Made by a program: the position numbers and the translations under genes
Shown: one piece after another, positions 12,402 to 23,093 of the stretch
Layout: the number at the start of each line of letters is the position of its first letter
How positions within the stretch are numbered: the stretch's first letter is position 1
The notes under the pieces: generated by a model
Databases searched by the model: none
What the model saw: only the letters and a program-made list of their open reading frames with translations
Told to the model about the DNA's origin: nothing
NCBI RefSeq assembly: GCF_030269925.1
Contig: NC_085130.1
Location: forward strand, 7,638,501-7,702,500
DNA: 64,000 nt
Reading direction: 5' to 3'
Origin: Bombyx mori
Taxonomy: Eukaryota; Arthropoda; Insecta; Lepidoptera; Bombycidae

Positions 12402-12696
12402 GTCTAGACTATAATATTTTTAAGACCAGATTTCAAGCAGATAATCTTGCAACTTTTTCTTTCTGAACATAGCTGAAAGATATTTGCGATAAATCAGGTC
12501 ACGTATAATTTGAAAAACTGAAATACTGATTTTACTGATTAACGCTTTTGAAATCTATATATAGACAAGTTCAGAGACAACTCATTTCCAATTTTAACAA
12601 CACAAAAATTCAATTATAAATAAAAAAAGAAGTAGTCATACATAAACCGGATTTAAATCTCGAGAAATCAAAGCTAATGATTATAGCAGAATTTCG

Positions 12697-12702
12697 TTTA
12701 TT
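12697..12702 (-). other. Candidate Tmc poly(A) signal
   Basis: AATAAA on the minus strand, about 145 nt downstream of the Tmc stop codon. Confidence 0.45.
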
Positions 12703-12845
12703 ATACGAACCCTAGTCATCGGTAACAAACCAATAGGTATCTTTTAATGAGAACCTGTTTTTTTTACAGTGGACATTGGTGACAACCCTGCTTTTCAGAG
12801 TGCACATACAGGGTGTCGTCTAACTACCGAGCTAATTACACCAAT

Positions 12846-14810
12846 CTATCTAGAACTCTGTCTTATAGAGGAGTCATCGTCCGCAAAACTGGGCCTATTT
12901 CTTCTGTCGCACCTCTTCTGATGCTGCCGTATAAACGCGCTCAGTCTGTTCAACAGAAACTGTTTATCGTGGCCTTCTAAGACCAGTTGGTTCTTAAGGA
13001 CCGCCACCATGTGCCTATTGGCTGTCGCGACGGCCCAGTAATAATACAAGAAGAATAATGTCACAGCGAAAGCCGGCACCGCGAACGTTGCAGTGCTTAA
13101 CAAGAATATGACCTCTCTAATAACCGACGGAAAGTTGTTGAATGTTTGTATGACGAATTCCCACACGGTGGTGTAGCCTCGATAAGGACCGCAGTTTATA
13201 GACGGCAAGATTTCCGCCACCGAATACGCTACCGGCAGAATCGATATGACGAAACCGAGCAATAGAACCGACATGAAGAGTGATTTCGATTTGGACGCCT
13301 TATACACGACCGGCGAGGGCGTACAGTTTACGAGGCAAGTGAACTTTTTTATATAGAATATCATGAAATAGAACATAGATCCTATAATGGGTAGAAAGGG
13401 ACAGAAGAACGAACCCATCCAAATTATGGTCTGCACGTAAACAATGTCCAATACGTGTTTAGGCAAATAGAATTCCTGTTCGCCGAACATCTTCAAGCAG
13501 CGGCTCCGCGTGTGACGAGCCATAAACGCCCTAGGCAAATTTATCAGGAACGTGGTCACGAATTGAACGGCGAAATCGGTCAAGATCAACTTGTAGAACT
13601 GCTGACCGACGTATGTCTCCCAGCATTCTAACTTCGTTGTATCCGTGTTATGCTTCGCGCACACGATGCCATTCGTCGATATATACAAATAGATTTGACT
13701 TAACAATACGCCTAACGAGGATAGCCTCAGTAACACAGTCCTTAGGAGCGTTATAATGATAACATGTGGCGGCATGTAGCCTTCGTATCTGATCATGTAA
13801 CTAAAAATCTCGGGTATGATAAGATTCAGTACGACAATGCAAATAAACGGCAAAAACTCCATTAGTACGTTCTCCAATTGATTGAAAGACATCGTAGTGT
13901 ACACTATCGGCATCGTCCTGGTTCGATTCTCGTTAGATCCTATGCTTTCGTTGAGTCTCTCCGTCGAGAAGTTGAAGGCTACGTATATTAGAAAACCGGA
14001 CGCTATGAGTATCACAAACACGATCAGGTTAATAAACAATCTTTTTAGGTGCATCAATATCTGACTCTCCCGGCTGCGTGACTGTTTCTCTTCTTTGAAT
14101 CTCTCCTCTTCGATGCAGCCCTTGATCTCATTGTACAGAGCTTGGTGTTTGATTCTCGCCGATCTGTCGTTGTGTATGCAAAAATCCCAACCGCCAAAAA
14201 CGAGGTTGCAGTACTTGTAGAACTGACCCTCGCTTTCGATTAGCTTCTGCTTGAAGCCCCTGGCGGCCGTCTTCACGATCGCGATCAGGGACAATAAAGT
14301 CCAAGAAATCGGCACCAAAATGTAAGCCATTGGCATATTGTAGAACAGTTTCGTATGGTATAAACTATTTACGTAGTACGTGTATATTTGATCTGTGTAA
14401 ACTCCGTAGAAGAGTATGGTTCTCTCCATCCAGCCAGTGCCCTGGATAACGTCTAAAAATATATTTGAATTCGTCGTGTTCTTCTCAAAATACGCTATAG
14501 AACAGCAAACTGTTGAATTCGCTTCCGTCTCGTCGCATTCGTAAACCCTCTCAGTCAACAATGTCTTTGGTAGGATCAGGAACACGATGACCAGTATCGA
14601 TATTGTGAAGTTTAACAGGAAGAGCCACCTCAAGAACAGGAAATAAGAGACGACTCCCGTTCCGAATTTTCCTTCTATTTCACGCATGGGGGTCTGCCAG
14701 AGCTCCAGCTTGCTAAACGTCTCAGTGCAGCCTATACGGAAACGGTGCCACACCTTCCTCTGCCTCCAGTGGAGTTGCTCGAAACCTTGGAGGCGAAGTT
14801 TCGTAGCGTT
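12846..14810 (-). CDS. Tmc: Tmc exon 3 (last)
   Basis: The acceptor is TCACTCGCAG, just before AACGCTACG. One uninterrupted exon of 654 codons plus stop TAG holds all predicted membrane segments and the TMC signature. It starts at residue 95. The charged tail ends SSIRQSSR. The open frame extends 15 nt upstream of the acceptor by chance. Confidence 0.92.
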   Translation of the reverse strand, partial: NATKLRLQGFEQLHWRQRKVWHRFRIGCTETFSKLELWQTPMREIEGKFGTGVVSYFLFLRWLFLLNFTISILVIVFLILPKTLLTERVYECDETEANSTVCCSIAYFEKNTTNSNIFLDVIQGTGWMERTILFYGVYTDQIYTYYVNSLYHTKLFYNMPMAYILVPISWTLLSLIAIVKTAARGFKQKLIESEGQFYKYCNLVFGGWDFCIHNDRSARIKHQALYNEIKGCIEEERFKEEKQSRSRESQILMHLKRLFINLIVFVILIASGFLIYVAFNFSTERLNESIGSNENRTRTMPIVYTTMSFNQLENVLMEFLPFICIVVLNLIIPEIFSYMIRYEGYMPPHVIIITLLRTVLLRLSSLGVLLSQIYLYISTNGIVCAKHNTDTTKLECWETYVGQQFYKLILTDFAVQFVTTFLINLPRAFMARHTRSRCLKMFGEQEFYLPKHVLDIVYVQTIIWMGSFFCPFLPIIGSMFYFMIFYIKKFTCLVNCTPSPVVYKASKSKSLFMSVLLLGFVISILPVAYSVAEILPSINCGPYRGYTTVWEFVIQTFNNFPSVIREVIFLLSTATFAVPAFAVTLFFLYYYWAVATANRHMVAVLKNQLVLEGHDKQFLLNRLSAFIRQHQKRCDRRNRPSFADDDSSIRQSSR

Positions 14811-17800
14811 CTGCGAGTGACACAAAAAGCTACTAAAGTGACCAGCAATCGAGACCCCGACATGTGCTTTTCATTCCAAAATGGCCTTTAGCTTTACTAA
14901 GTACCCTGCATTTCCAATCGGTTATCCGTTGGAACGATGCGCCCATATCGAGGGGTGATAGACTATTTAAATGTGCCGTTATATTTAGTATTAGCATCAA
15001 CAGTACGATGTTTTTAATTGGGTTTCAATTAAGTTTACTACATTGAAACAGCTAAAGAAGTTTTTTTGGTCATGACAGTTTTTTCTAAATTTCAAACGTT
15101 ATTTAGCTTCTTCTATAAGGTTGCAAAAATTTCGCTTAAACCAATAGCCTTTCTTTCACCCGTCGATATGAAAAACTTTACTCAATAAAATTCCATTGCA
15201 TCAAACAGCTATAGTTTTGGGTATCCAAAATCTTTTCATCTATTTTAATAAAATAATAGTGATTTGTATTAAAAGATCTAATTTGCTAAAACGGATCGTG
15301 CTTACAAAAGTCGAATTAAGGCAATTTCAAAAGCCTAAACGAATAGAAATTCTGAGAAATGTTAAAACTCCCCGTTTATATAGATTGATATGAAAAGATT
15401 TTGGATGTTAGCGACAATGTCAAATAAAAATATTAGTTGTTATTTAAATCTTTCTAATTGCCGAAATAGCTCTTCTACTTCTGTAACTAGTTTTTATTAT
15501 TAAGCTTTACTAGACTAGTTGCAAGTCGAATTTAATTATCGAAGTGACTAAAACGAAACTGACCTATTGTTATTATTTATTGTGTAGCTACTGGTGATAG
15601 GGGGTCCTGCGAAACCACGCGGCTCATCATGTCCATACGTTTCTTCTTGAGGAGTTTCACAACCATTACCCAATACAATTGACACTCTGACCTCACGTCT
15701 CAAGGCGGGTGACGGAATTTCCGTGGCGATGTCTATGGCTCCATTACCCATTTCACCAGTTGAACCGCCTGCTAGTTCTCACATCATCAGCGAGAGGGTA
15801 CATGCATCTAAGCCAGTGACACTTATTTACCTGCAATCGAGCTTTAAGCTCGATCTTCTGACTCATCGGGACAGGTAGCGCTTTTATCTGCATTATCTCC
15901 TCCCACGAGCGTTCTTCGTTCGATAGATTTTCTGTAAATATATTTTAATTTTGTTTTGTCGATTCTTAAGACATTTTACGTTTTCTTTTTTTTCTAATTC
16001 TGGGATTGGATTTCAAAATTTAATAAACGAACGAGCTTAGCTTTGCATGTATTGCTTTTGCAGTAAAAGTTAAATCCTGTAGATGTATATGTCTGTCTCT
16101 TTTTAGTGTCAACTTTTTGTTTCATCGATGCTAAAATCACAATGTTGTCAAAGAAGTCTTCACTTCAAGACACGATGATAATGAATCAAATGAAATGAGA
16201 CTTACCTACCCTCCCAAATTAGCCCTCAACCTAAAATGGTGTTAAAATGGGTTAACTGATTTCTCGAAACATACCTGATAAGTCTGGCAACATCGAGAGA
16301 TGTATGTCCCGGCTCTGCATGGTCCTAGCGAAGGTAGATTGGCGCCGATCAGTCTGGGATCTGGCGCGTTTGACCGTCGTCGCTGAAAAGCAATGCACGC
16401 CATTACGCATCAAACGCGAATTTTTTTTCTGATTTTTTATTTTTATTGTCTTTGTTGGCAGTGTGTAAGTGGTCACGGTCGCTCATAGACGTCAGCAATG
16501 CCAGGGGCAGAGCCAAGCCGCTGCCTACCATTAAGTACTCTCCGCAAACCTCGTTTGAAGAAGGACATGTCATAGCGCTCGGAAAACACCGTGGAGGGTA
16601 GTTCATTCCAAAGCCGGATGGTACGTGGCAAAAAAAATATCTTTGGTAACGTACTGTCGATGAATGCAGCAAAAAACATTACAATTATTCAAAGCTATTC
16701 AAACTTATTGGAAATTCTAGAGTGATCACATAGATACACACCGCCGAGAACAGAGAAAGATGACGAAGCATCATCCAGAGAAGCATAATGGGAGGAGACT
16801 CAGGGAGGAGGAGAGTGGTCTGGAAGTAGTATCATAAACCGAGAAGTTTCATCATCGCATCATCATGCGTATTGGTGATGAGAGGTGGATTTAATAACCC
16901 AGTCGTTTATCGCCCAGGAAAAGGTGCGCCTTATGCTATATAAAAGTACCCTCCCGAAATGCTTATCTTGGTGCCGTCTCTTCAGTTTTACTGCGGCTCC
17001 AATCGCATCAAAAATATCTTTGACCAGAATTCGATTAAGATCTACCAACCTATGACGCGTATTCATAGATTCCATGGAATTATACAATGAACATCCTAAT
17101 CTTAGTTTTAGTAAATATACCATTGAAATTTAATGGATACCGTGGTTCGTAAACATTGACAAGCCGCTGAGGATTCGTTACAAATCTAAAGCGTAAATTA
17201 TGTTTACTACTCGCGAAAACTTTAGCAAATACTATGGTTTGCTATATTCGTCCCTGGAAATATTCTGGATCCATCTTCTCTTCGAGAGGAGGTAAGGGCA
17301 ATGTCCTTATGCAATACGGTCTTTGAATTGAAATGGACCACGATCGATTAATATCCCTGATGTCCTTTCCCTGGGGTCTGTCTTCTTCAAGTCCGATATT
17401 AATTCTGCGTATACAGCGGATTGCTTCGCGCCACAAATTTAAATGGTGTTTCAATGTGTTGTGCCCACATCGGCATTATGATGTGTCAAATGATTTGATT
17501 GATACGACCAAACCATCTCGATTATTTCATAGATTAGTTAAATGTCGTAGCGTTTGGACAAAACCTTGAACTATTTATCCAAAAAGCTTGTCTAAATCGA
17601 CTTAAGATTGTGTGAAGCCTTTGGAATTTAATAAAAAAATCAAATGTTTTGGTTGAGGCAGAAAACAATTTTTTTTTATTGCTTAGATTGGTGGACCAGG
17701 TCACAGCCAACCTGGTGTTAAGTAGTCACTGGAGCCCATAGACATCCACATTGTAAATGCGCCACTCACCTTGAGATACACGTTCTAAGGTCTCAAGTAT

Positions 17801-18128
17801 AGTTACAACGGCTGCCCCACCCTTCAAACCGAAACGCATTACTGCTTCACGGCAGAAATAGGCAGGGTGGTGGTACCCACCCGCGCGGACTCACAAGAGG
17901 TCCTACCACCAGTAATACAATAAAAAATTCTTATTTTAAAGACTTACTGTTCCTAGCCTGTTTTGATGGTAGTAGCGTCGCCAGTTTCGCTGCATCAGCT
18001 CTCTGGAGGTTATCAAACAGCTCCTGTTCCCCCCCGGGGTAGAGTTCCTGGTAGAACTCCCCGCCGGCTTCCTCCCAACCTTCATGGCGTTTGGATTTCG
18101 CCTTGTTCTTAGAGTTACCCCCTGACAT
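12846..18128 (-). CDS. Tmc: Tmc, transmembrane channel-like protein (complete, three coding exons)
   Basis: Multi-pass membrane protein of the TMC family, which includes the pore proteins of hair-cell mechanotransduction. Exons 18128-17948, 15931-15831 and 14810-12846 join in phase (181, 101 and 1965 nt) to give 748 residues. The N terminus has EQELFDNLQRADAAKLATLL. Exon 2 has SWEEIMQIKALPVPMSQKIE. Residues about 139-157 read IEGKFGTGVVSYFLFLRWL, and the TMC signature CWETYVGQ lies at about 490-497, followed by several hydrophobic segments. The pattern looks closer to vertebrate TMC5/7 than to TMC1, which I infer from recalled motifs. The start ATG at 18128 is the first in the frame. The gene appears intact. 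Confidence 0.92.
15585..15790 (+). repeat. Strongly decayed Bm1-like repeat
   Basis: Stretches such as GATGTCTATGGCTCCATTACC and CTCACGTCTCAAGGCGGGTG resemble the Bm1 body with many changes. It lies in Tmc intron 2. Confidence 0.45.
15831..15931 (-). CDS. Tmc: Tmc exon 2
   Basis: 101 nt. On the minus strand the acceptor is ATTTACAG and the donor GTAAATAAG. It encodes NLSNEERSWEEIMQIKALPV and then SQKIELKARLQ, typical of the region ahead of the first TMC membrane segment. It takes one nucleotide from exon 1 and ends on a full codon. Confidence 0.9.
16460..16665 (-). repeat. Non-LTR retrotransposon tail A
   Basis: The antisense frame reads FLPRTIRLWNELPSTVFSER and then YDMSFFKRGLRRVLNG, the typical C-terminal end of a jockey/CR1-type reverse transcriptase, followed by its 3' end. 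It lies in Tmc intron 1. Confidence 0.75.
16780..17600. other. Tmc intron 1 stretch with unassigned antisense frames
   Basis: Two minus-strand frames (16863-17123 and 17242-17454) are open but match nothing I recognise. The second uses runs such as REAIRCIRRINIGLEEDRP. They could be a decayed transposon; I do not call a gene. Confidence 0.3.
17669..17915 (-). repeat. Bm1 SINE, antisense
   Basis: Full antisense Bm1 body, from TTTTTTTTATTGCTTAG to CCTACCACCAGTAAT. It ends only 33 bp from the splice donor of Tmc exon 1, inside the intron. Confidence 0.9.
17948..18128 (-). CDS. Tmc: Tmc exon 1 (first coding exon)
   Basis: Starts at ATG 18128 (context ACACAATGTC) and ends at donor ACA/GTAAGT. 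It encodes the cytoplasmic N terminus with GWEEAGGEFYQELYPGG and the conserved LQRADAAKLATLLPSKQARN. It leaves one nucleotide for exon 2. Confidence 0.9.
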
Positions 18129-18160
18129 TGTGTCAGTTCATTTTATCTGAAAAAATATAT
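18129..18160 (-). promoter_or_regulatory. Tmc 5' leader with probable splice acceptor
   Basis: On the minus strand TATTTTTTCAG precedes ATAAAATGAACTGACACA and then the start codon. The leader exon therefore probably begins about 18 nt upstream. It contains a two-codon upstream reading frame (ATG AAC TGA). The promoter lies further upstream and is not identified. Confidence 0.5.
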
Positions 18161-18221
18161 GAGAGGAAAGTAGTTAAGCGCAGTTTTTTTACCTTACACT
18201 ATGCAACTAGATGGAAGTTGT

Positions 18222-18528
18222 CGTGGCCTAAAGGATAAGACGCCCGGTGTATTCGTATCAAGCGTTGCAACGATGTTCGAATCCCGCAAGCGGGTACAAT
18301 TTTTTGTAATGAAATACGTACTTGACTAATAGAATAGAACCGTGTAATAAAAATCAAACCCGGAAAATGATAATTTGCCTAATTATTGGTTACAATAATG
18401 TGGTAGCAGTTAAATGGTAGGTTAAGGTGGGTGGCGGTATTTACGTTGTAGAGGTCTATAGGCACCGGTAACCATTTAATACCAGATCGGCCGTGAGCTA
18501 GTCCACCCATCTAAGCAAAAAAAGCACA
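18222..18528 (+). repeat. Bm1 SINE: tRNA-like head plus tail, middle missing
   Basis: The head has GTGGCCTAAAGGATAAGACG and GATGTTCGAATCCCGCAAGC, then GAAATACGTACTTG. It jumps to the tail with GGTGGGTGGCGGTATTTACG and CACCCATCTAAGCAAAAAAA. The central CTGGTGGTAGGACC part is absent. Confidence 0.75.
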
Positions 18529-18547
18529 AAAAGGTTAAAATAATATA

Positions 18548-18601
18548 GGTAGGGGCGCTGTTCCACTTGCATAGAAATTTGAAAAACTCGCACGAAGCAC
18601 A
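18548..18601. repeat. Hairpin MITE family H fragment
   Basis: TAGGGGCGCTGTTCCA and AAAAACTCGCACGAAGCACA are the right-arm blocks of the family. Confidence 0.65.
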
Positions 18602-19280
18602 CATATTTCACTAGTCATCATTATAGAGTAGGAAAACTTTTTCTGAAGCCTTATATTCTGTTTGAGATTTCTTAAAAAAACATTCAGAACAAAAAAAAAC
18701 TTATAAACGACTATAAATAGAAAGGCTCTGTTAACATTATTACAAAATATTTTAATGTTATTTAGTTCGGTATCTAGTATTAAATCGTTGATGTATTATC
18801 AGAATAGACTTTAGATATTTTTTATTAGGAGTTTAATAGATAATTGAAAACTGGAAGCGATATCATTCGACGGGATACATATACATAGCGTTATTAATTG
18901 TTTATTTTATTTTTACTTTACATACATCGAAAGCAAACAAAGCAGCAAGCCACTCTTGCGGTTTTTTTAATGTCTAGCAAAAATATGCCTTATCGAAAAC
19001 TACTGAAGATGTTATTACCTTCAAAGCCAATATTAGTTGGGTCTTTTTCACTGTAAATAAGCTTTGTTTTTTTTTTTTTTTTAATTTTTACTAGTTATCT
19101 AAATATGTTATAGAAGGAAAACACTTCGTCACACACAGAATCAGTACGCAGTTTAGAAGCACGTTTCCCATCGATACGAATTGAAAACTTATTTTGAAAA
19201 AGACTTATCATATTGTTATCAAATTAATTGAATCATTCGACAATAATCATATCGGTATAAGAATATTGTCTATTTGTTTT
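18602..19280. other. Gene-free AT-rich stretch
   Basis: No supportable exon or known repeat. Confidence 0.45.
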
Positions 19281-19284
19281 TTGT

Positions 19285-19690
19285 TACCTCTTCACTCCCC
19301 TTGAAATCTATGACCAATATGGCAAATTTTTTTATGATTGAAAGATTAATGTTGGCCCTTTCCAGTTTCACCAGGACAGGTGGGCGAGCAAAGGCTCAGC
19401 CAGGAGGGGTGGGATTTGCTAACAACTGCCCGAGCGCCTCCGAAGGGAACCTAACAACTTAAGCGTAGCTGCTTCGCGAATGAATCTACTACCGGATCGA
19501 AATCGCGACCCGCTGAGAAGACCCGGCGAGAAACTCAGCGAGCTGATGCATGGGTTAGGTTGCACGTCGACCTCTTTGTCCAATTCGACGAGTACGGTTA
19601 CCGGTGTCCCTAAGCCTGCTCCTAATGTTAGAGCTGAAGGCGTCTAATGCAAAGGTTATTGGTTCTGATGGATCCGTAAGGACGTGCTAT
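19285..19690 (-). repeat. Retroposon family B, longer variant
   Basis: Antisense copy with CCAGTTTCACCAGGACAGG and GGTGGGCGAGCAAAGGCTC, also found at 48489-48735, then the common GCGACCCGCTGAGAAG core. It represents a variant subfamily. Confidence 0.6.
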
Positions 19691-20006
19691 CAATGTTGTG
19701 GTGAATCGACATGACGAATAGTAGTCGTTTTTCTATTGCCTTTGTTCGGGTTTGACGTTAACTGATCACCGTCGCGCGTGGACATCGGCAATGCCAGGGG
19801 CACAGCCATCCTTCTGCTTAAAAAACGAGGTTGCGTTTTTTGTCTTTCGGCTCGGTGTCCCAAAGAAAACTTAGTTATGTTCTCGACCTGACTTGCGGAA
19901 GACATCGGTTGCATTCGTCTTAGACGAAAGTGACGATTTTAAAACTGTTCACAAACTCATACAACGTACCACAATTATCTCACTACACAATTTTGCGTAC
20001 ATTCCC

Positions 20007-20437
20007 TTCTTTTTTTTTCTACCTTGCTGGTACCCTAGATAGGCTATTCCAGCGTAACCGTAACTAGTAGGTGAGCTCACGAGGCTCAAACCTGACTACG
20101 ATGCTAGCACGAACCCTAGCAAGAGTCGTGCTTCGCAGAATCTACCACCGGACCGGAAACGCGACCCACTGAGAAGATCCGGCGAGAAACTCAGTGGGCT
20201 GTGTCTGAGAGTTAATTTACTCGTCGAGCCCTTCGTCGCAAGCGACAGGTTCGACGAGAACGGTGACCGTTGCTTGAAGTACCTAGAAGCACCGTTAGTG
20301 GATCGGGAGGATCCGAGATGACGTGTTTTGGGCGACGTCGACTGCTTTCCATTCTGTCCGCAGGATCGGGAATGTAGTTTTACCGGCGGCCACGATGAGA
20401 GGGTTCTCGTGTCGTGCCGCTTTATCGAAGTGTATCA
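20007..20437 (-). mobile_element. Retroposon family B, full copy with target duplication
   Basis: A poly(T) run at the left end is the tail of an antisense retroposon. The copy ends in the same place as the one at 46031-46454 (GTGCCGCTTTATCGAAGTG). The flanks TACATTCCC at 19998-20006 and 20438-20446 are identical, so this is a complete insertion. There is no open reading frame of note. Confidence 0.75.
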
Positions 20438-21097
20438 TACATTCCCACAATCAAGACTGAATTTAGTAATTTAAAATTATTTTTTATAATGATTGGAAGT
20501 ATTTTTTATCTAAACATCCAAAATCCAATTCTAGTGAAACGGTCATCGATTAGATTACAATTCAATTGTTATTACAACTAAAAAAGGGCTTCTTCAGTTC
20601 CAAAAGGTCACAAGACAGAAATCACAATATATTACGGTAGTTTCACCGTTTTTATTTTAAACCTTTTGTGTACATTTCCTGCTATCGGGATCTATATAAA
20701 TGTTCTCTTTTGTCTGTTTCTCTTTGGTAACTCTGGCACTAAACATACCATAACGGGTCAAATGACCTATTTAGAACTTTTGCATTGAAAATGCACATAT
20801 CATCTTATTGATTTTGCACATTTGACCTCACGACTTTTTCTTACCAATTAATATACAGTTATTTTACTATCTTTTTGTTTTGTTTTGTTTATTTGGAGTA
20901 ATACTTGTCGTATACCGTTACCTACCCGCTATGGTAGAAATAGGTACCAGTAAGTGTTGGTATGATTAGTGCTAGCTTAAACTGAACTTGAAAAGCTGTA
21001 ATGTTTTTCAATTTCGCTCAAGACTTTTTAACTGAGCCATTAACTTGTGCTAGGGAATCCCCGTCAGAGTTCTGTGTGACTAATTAAAGACGCAAAG

Positions 21098-21270
21098 GAA
21101 GCTACAGTCTCGCCGGATCTTGAGCGTGGATCGCGGTTACTATCCGGTGGTAAATTCTGCGAAGCCTGCTCTTGCTAAGGCCAGAAAGTTCTCAGGTTGA
21201 GCCCGTGAGCTCACCTACCAGTTCGGGCGTAGCTGAAATAATTCTCTAGGCTACCAGCGAATAGGTAGGA
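21098..21270 (+). repeat. Retroposon family B fragment
   Basis: Sense-orientation tail with GTGGTAAATTCTGCGAAGCC, GAGCCCGTGAGCTCACCTAC and a closing GGTAGGAAAAAA. Confidence 0.6.
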
Positions 21271-21699
21271 AAAAACACCAAAATAGAATTTTAAAAACAA
21301 GGACCGGTAACGAATGACTCATTCGTCGATGTATTTACAAGAGGATAGCTGATAATTGTAATATAATAATATCATGCCTTTTCGCAGAAACATGCTTTGA
21401 TTAAACTTTAATTATTGTAGATTGTAGTTGTAATACGTCTTGCCTATAGCTGACGCGAAGGTGCTGTCAGATTATTTTGAAAAATCTGCAAACGTATCGA
21501 GGACCAATTCAGTACAATTATTTTATTTTATTAACAACTTGACCCAATATACACGTATATACAGCCATGAGCAAAAGTATTAGGCAACCCTATTGAACTG
21601 CCAGTTTTAGGATAATTTACCAAGTTATCAATTCGACCATAATTTTTATCTATGTATGTTCACCGATTTCTCGATAATGCTTGAACCGTTTTGGATAAT

Positions 21700-21960
21700 T
21701 CTTTTTTTTTTTTTGTTCGAAAGGGTAGCCTTCCCGAATGGTCCTGTTTACATCAAGACCTATCAAGGGCTATCTAACACTGAAATAATTTTTCAAATCG
21801 GACCGGTAGTTTCTGACATTAGCGCGTACAAACAAAAAACTCTTCAGCTTTATAATATTAAAAAAATTATAATAATATTATTATATATATTATACACTAG
21901 CTGTTACCCGCCACGCCCGCTTCGTCAAGGAAGCGTCGGCGTAGTTTTTTCGTGATCACA
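21700..21960. repeat. Helitron-like / Lep1-like fragment
   Basis: Contains CTATCTAACACTGAAATAAT and TTTTTCAAATCGGACC, shared with 56512-56828, and a CTAGCTGTTACCCGCCACGC edge. It belongs to a common moth repeat class; I infer the Helitron relationship from the CTAG ends. Confidence 0.5.
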
Positions 21961-21999
21961 AGTATCCCATGTCACTCTCCCTAAGGCCGTAGAAGTTTT

Positions 22000-22120
22000 T
22001 TTTTTATTTTTTTTTTATTGCCTTTGTAGGCAGACGGGCATACGGCCCACCTGATGGTGAGTGGTTACCGTCGCCCATGGACTTCAGCAATGCCAGGGGC
22101 AGAGCCAAGCCGCTGCCTAG
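22000..22120 (-). repeat. Non-LTR retrotransposon tail A, 3' end
   Basis: A poly(T) run followed by TTGCCTTTGTAGGCAGACGG, CACCTGATGGTGAGTGG and CAGAGCCAAGCCGCTGCC. It is the extreme 3' end of the same family as at 16460. Confidence 0.7.
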
Positions 22121-22127
22121 TCTAGAA

Positions 22128-22402
22128 GTCGTCGTGGCCTAAAGGATAAGACGTTCGGTGCATTCGTGTGTAGCGATGCACCGGTGTTCGAATCTCGCAG
22201 GCGGGTACCAATTTTTCTAATGAAATACGTACTCAACAAATGTTCACGATCGACTTCCACGGTCAAGGAATAACATCGTGTAATAAAAATCAAACCCGCA
22301 AAATTATAATTTACGTAATCACTGGTGGTAGAAACTCTTGGGAGTCCGCGCGGTTAGGTACCACCACCCCGCCTATTTCCGCCGTGAAGCAGTAATGCGT
22401 TT
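22128..22402 (+). repeat. Bm1 SINE with tRNA-like head, 3' truncated
   Basis: The head has GTGGCCTAAAGGATAAGACG and GGTGTTCGAATCTCGCAGGC, followed by GGTACCAATTTTTCTAATG and the CTGGTGGTAGAAAC body. It stops at GCAGTAATGCG, where the Harbinger remnant begins. Confidence 0.85.
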
Positions 22403-22409
22403 AATTTAG

Positions 22410-23000
22410 TGGCTAAACTACTCGCTACTGCACAGAAATCGTTCGCATTACGGTCCAGTAGAGCACAGAAGTGAGCGGTGTTTTGCAAGATGAACAGGCT
22501 GCAACGCAATAAAGTGAATAAACTGATTAAGCTAATCGTAATGTCTATTTTAGTAGAGGTGGATGAGGAATTTCTGTGACTAAGAGAAATAAGTTATGGG
22601 TACGAAAATGGATCGATAGAAGAGATAAACTGGGAGCTACTAAATGTCTTCTGAAGGAATTAGCATTGGAAGAGATCCCAAAGAATACTTCGATAGTTTG
22701 AGAATGTCCGAAAGCTGTGTGAATTTTCTGTTAACGAAAACACACTCTCAAATTCAGCGCTAAGATACCCATTTGAGAAGTGCCACTAAAGAACTCAACT
22801 AATCAACAGGTTCGGACTTGTTTAGTCAGTGAGCCAATAAGCAAGGACGCGTGGTGGGAGGCGCTACTTGCGTGAACAAAATAGAACAAAAAGGATTGGC
22901 TTGACTAAAATATTTACCAACCTACTCGACTAAATTTTTGGTGTTCAGACACATTTAGCTACTAAATTACTCGGTACTCGACTAAAATACTCGCCTAGTC
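22410..23000 (+). pseudogene. Decayed PIF/Harbinger transposase fragment
   Basis: The frame from 22597 reads WVRKWIDRRDKLGATKCLL and KELALEEIPKN before a stop. This resembles the N-terminal region of Harbinger transposases (W-V-R-x-W-x-x-R-R, then an L-x-x-E-L block). Frameshifts and stops follow. Flanking CTACTCGCTACT and ACTCGCCTAGTC may be remains of its ends. Confidence 0.5.
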
Positions 23001-23093
23001 CGAACAAGGCTTAACTGTCACTTAAGCGATAAAACAATACACTACCACTATGAAATGGTAGTGGCTGAGTTTGCTCGTATAATGAGTCTGAGA

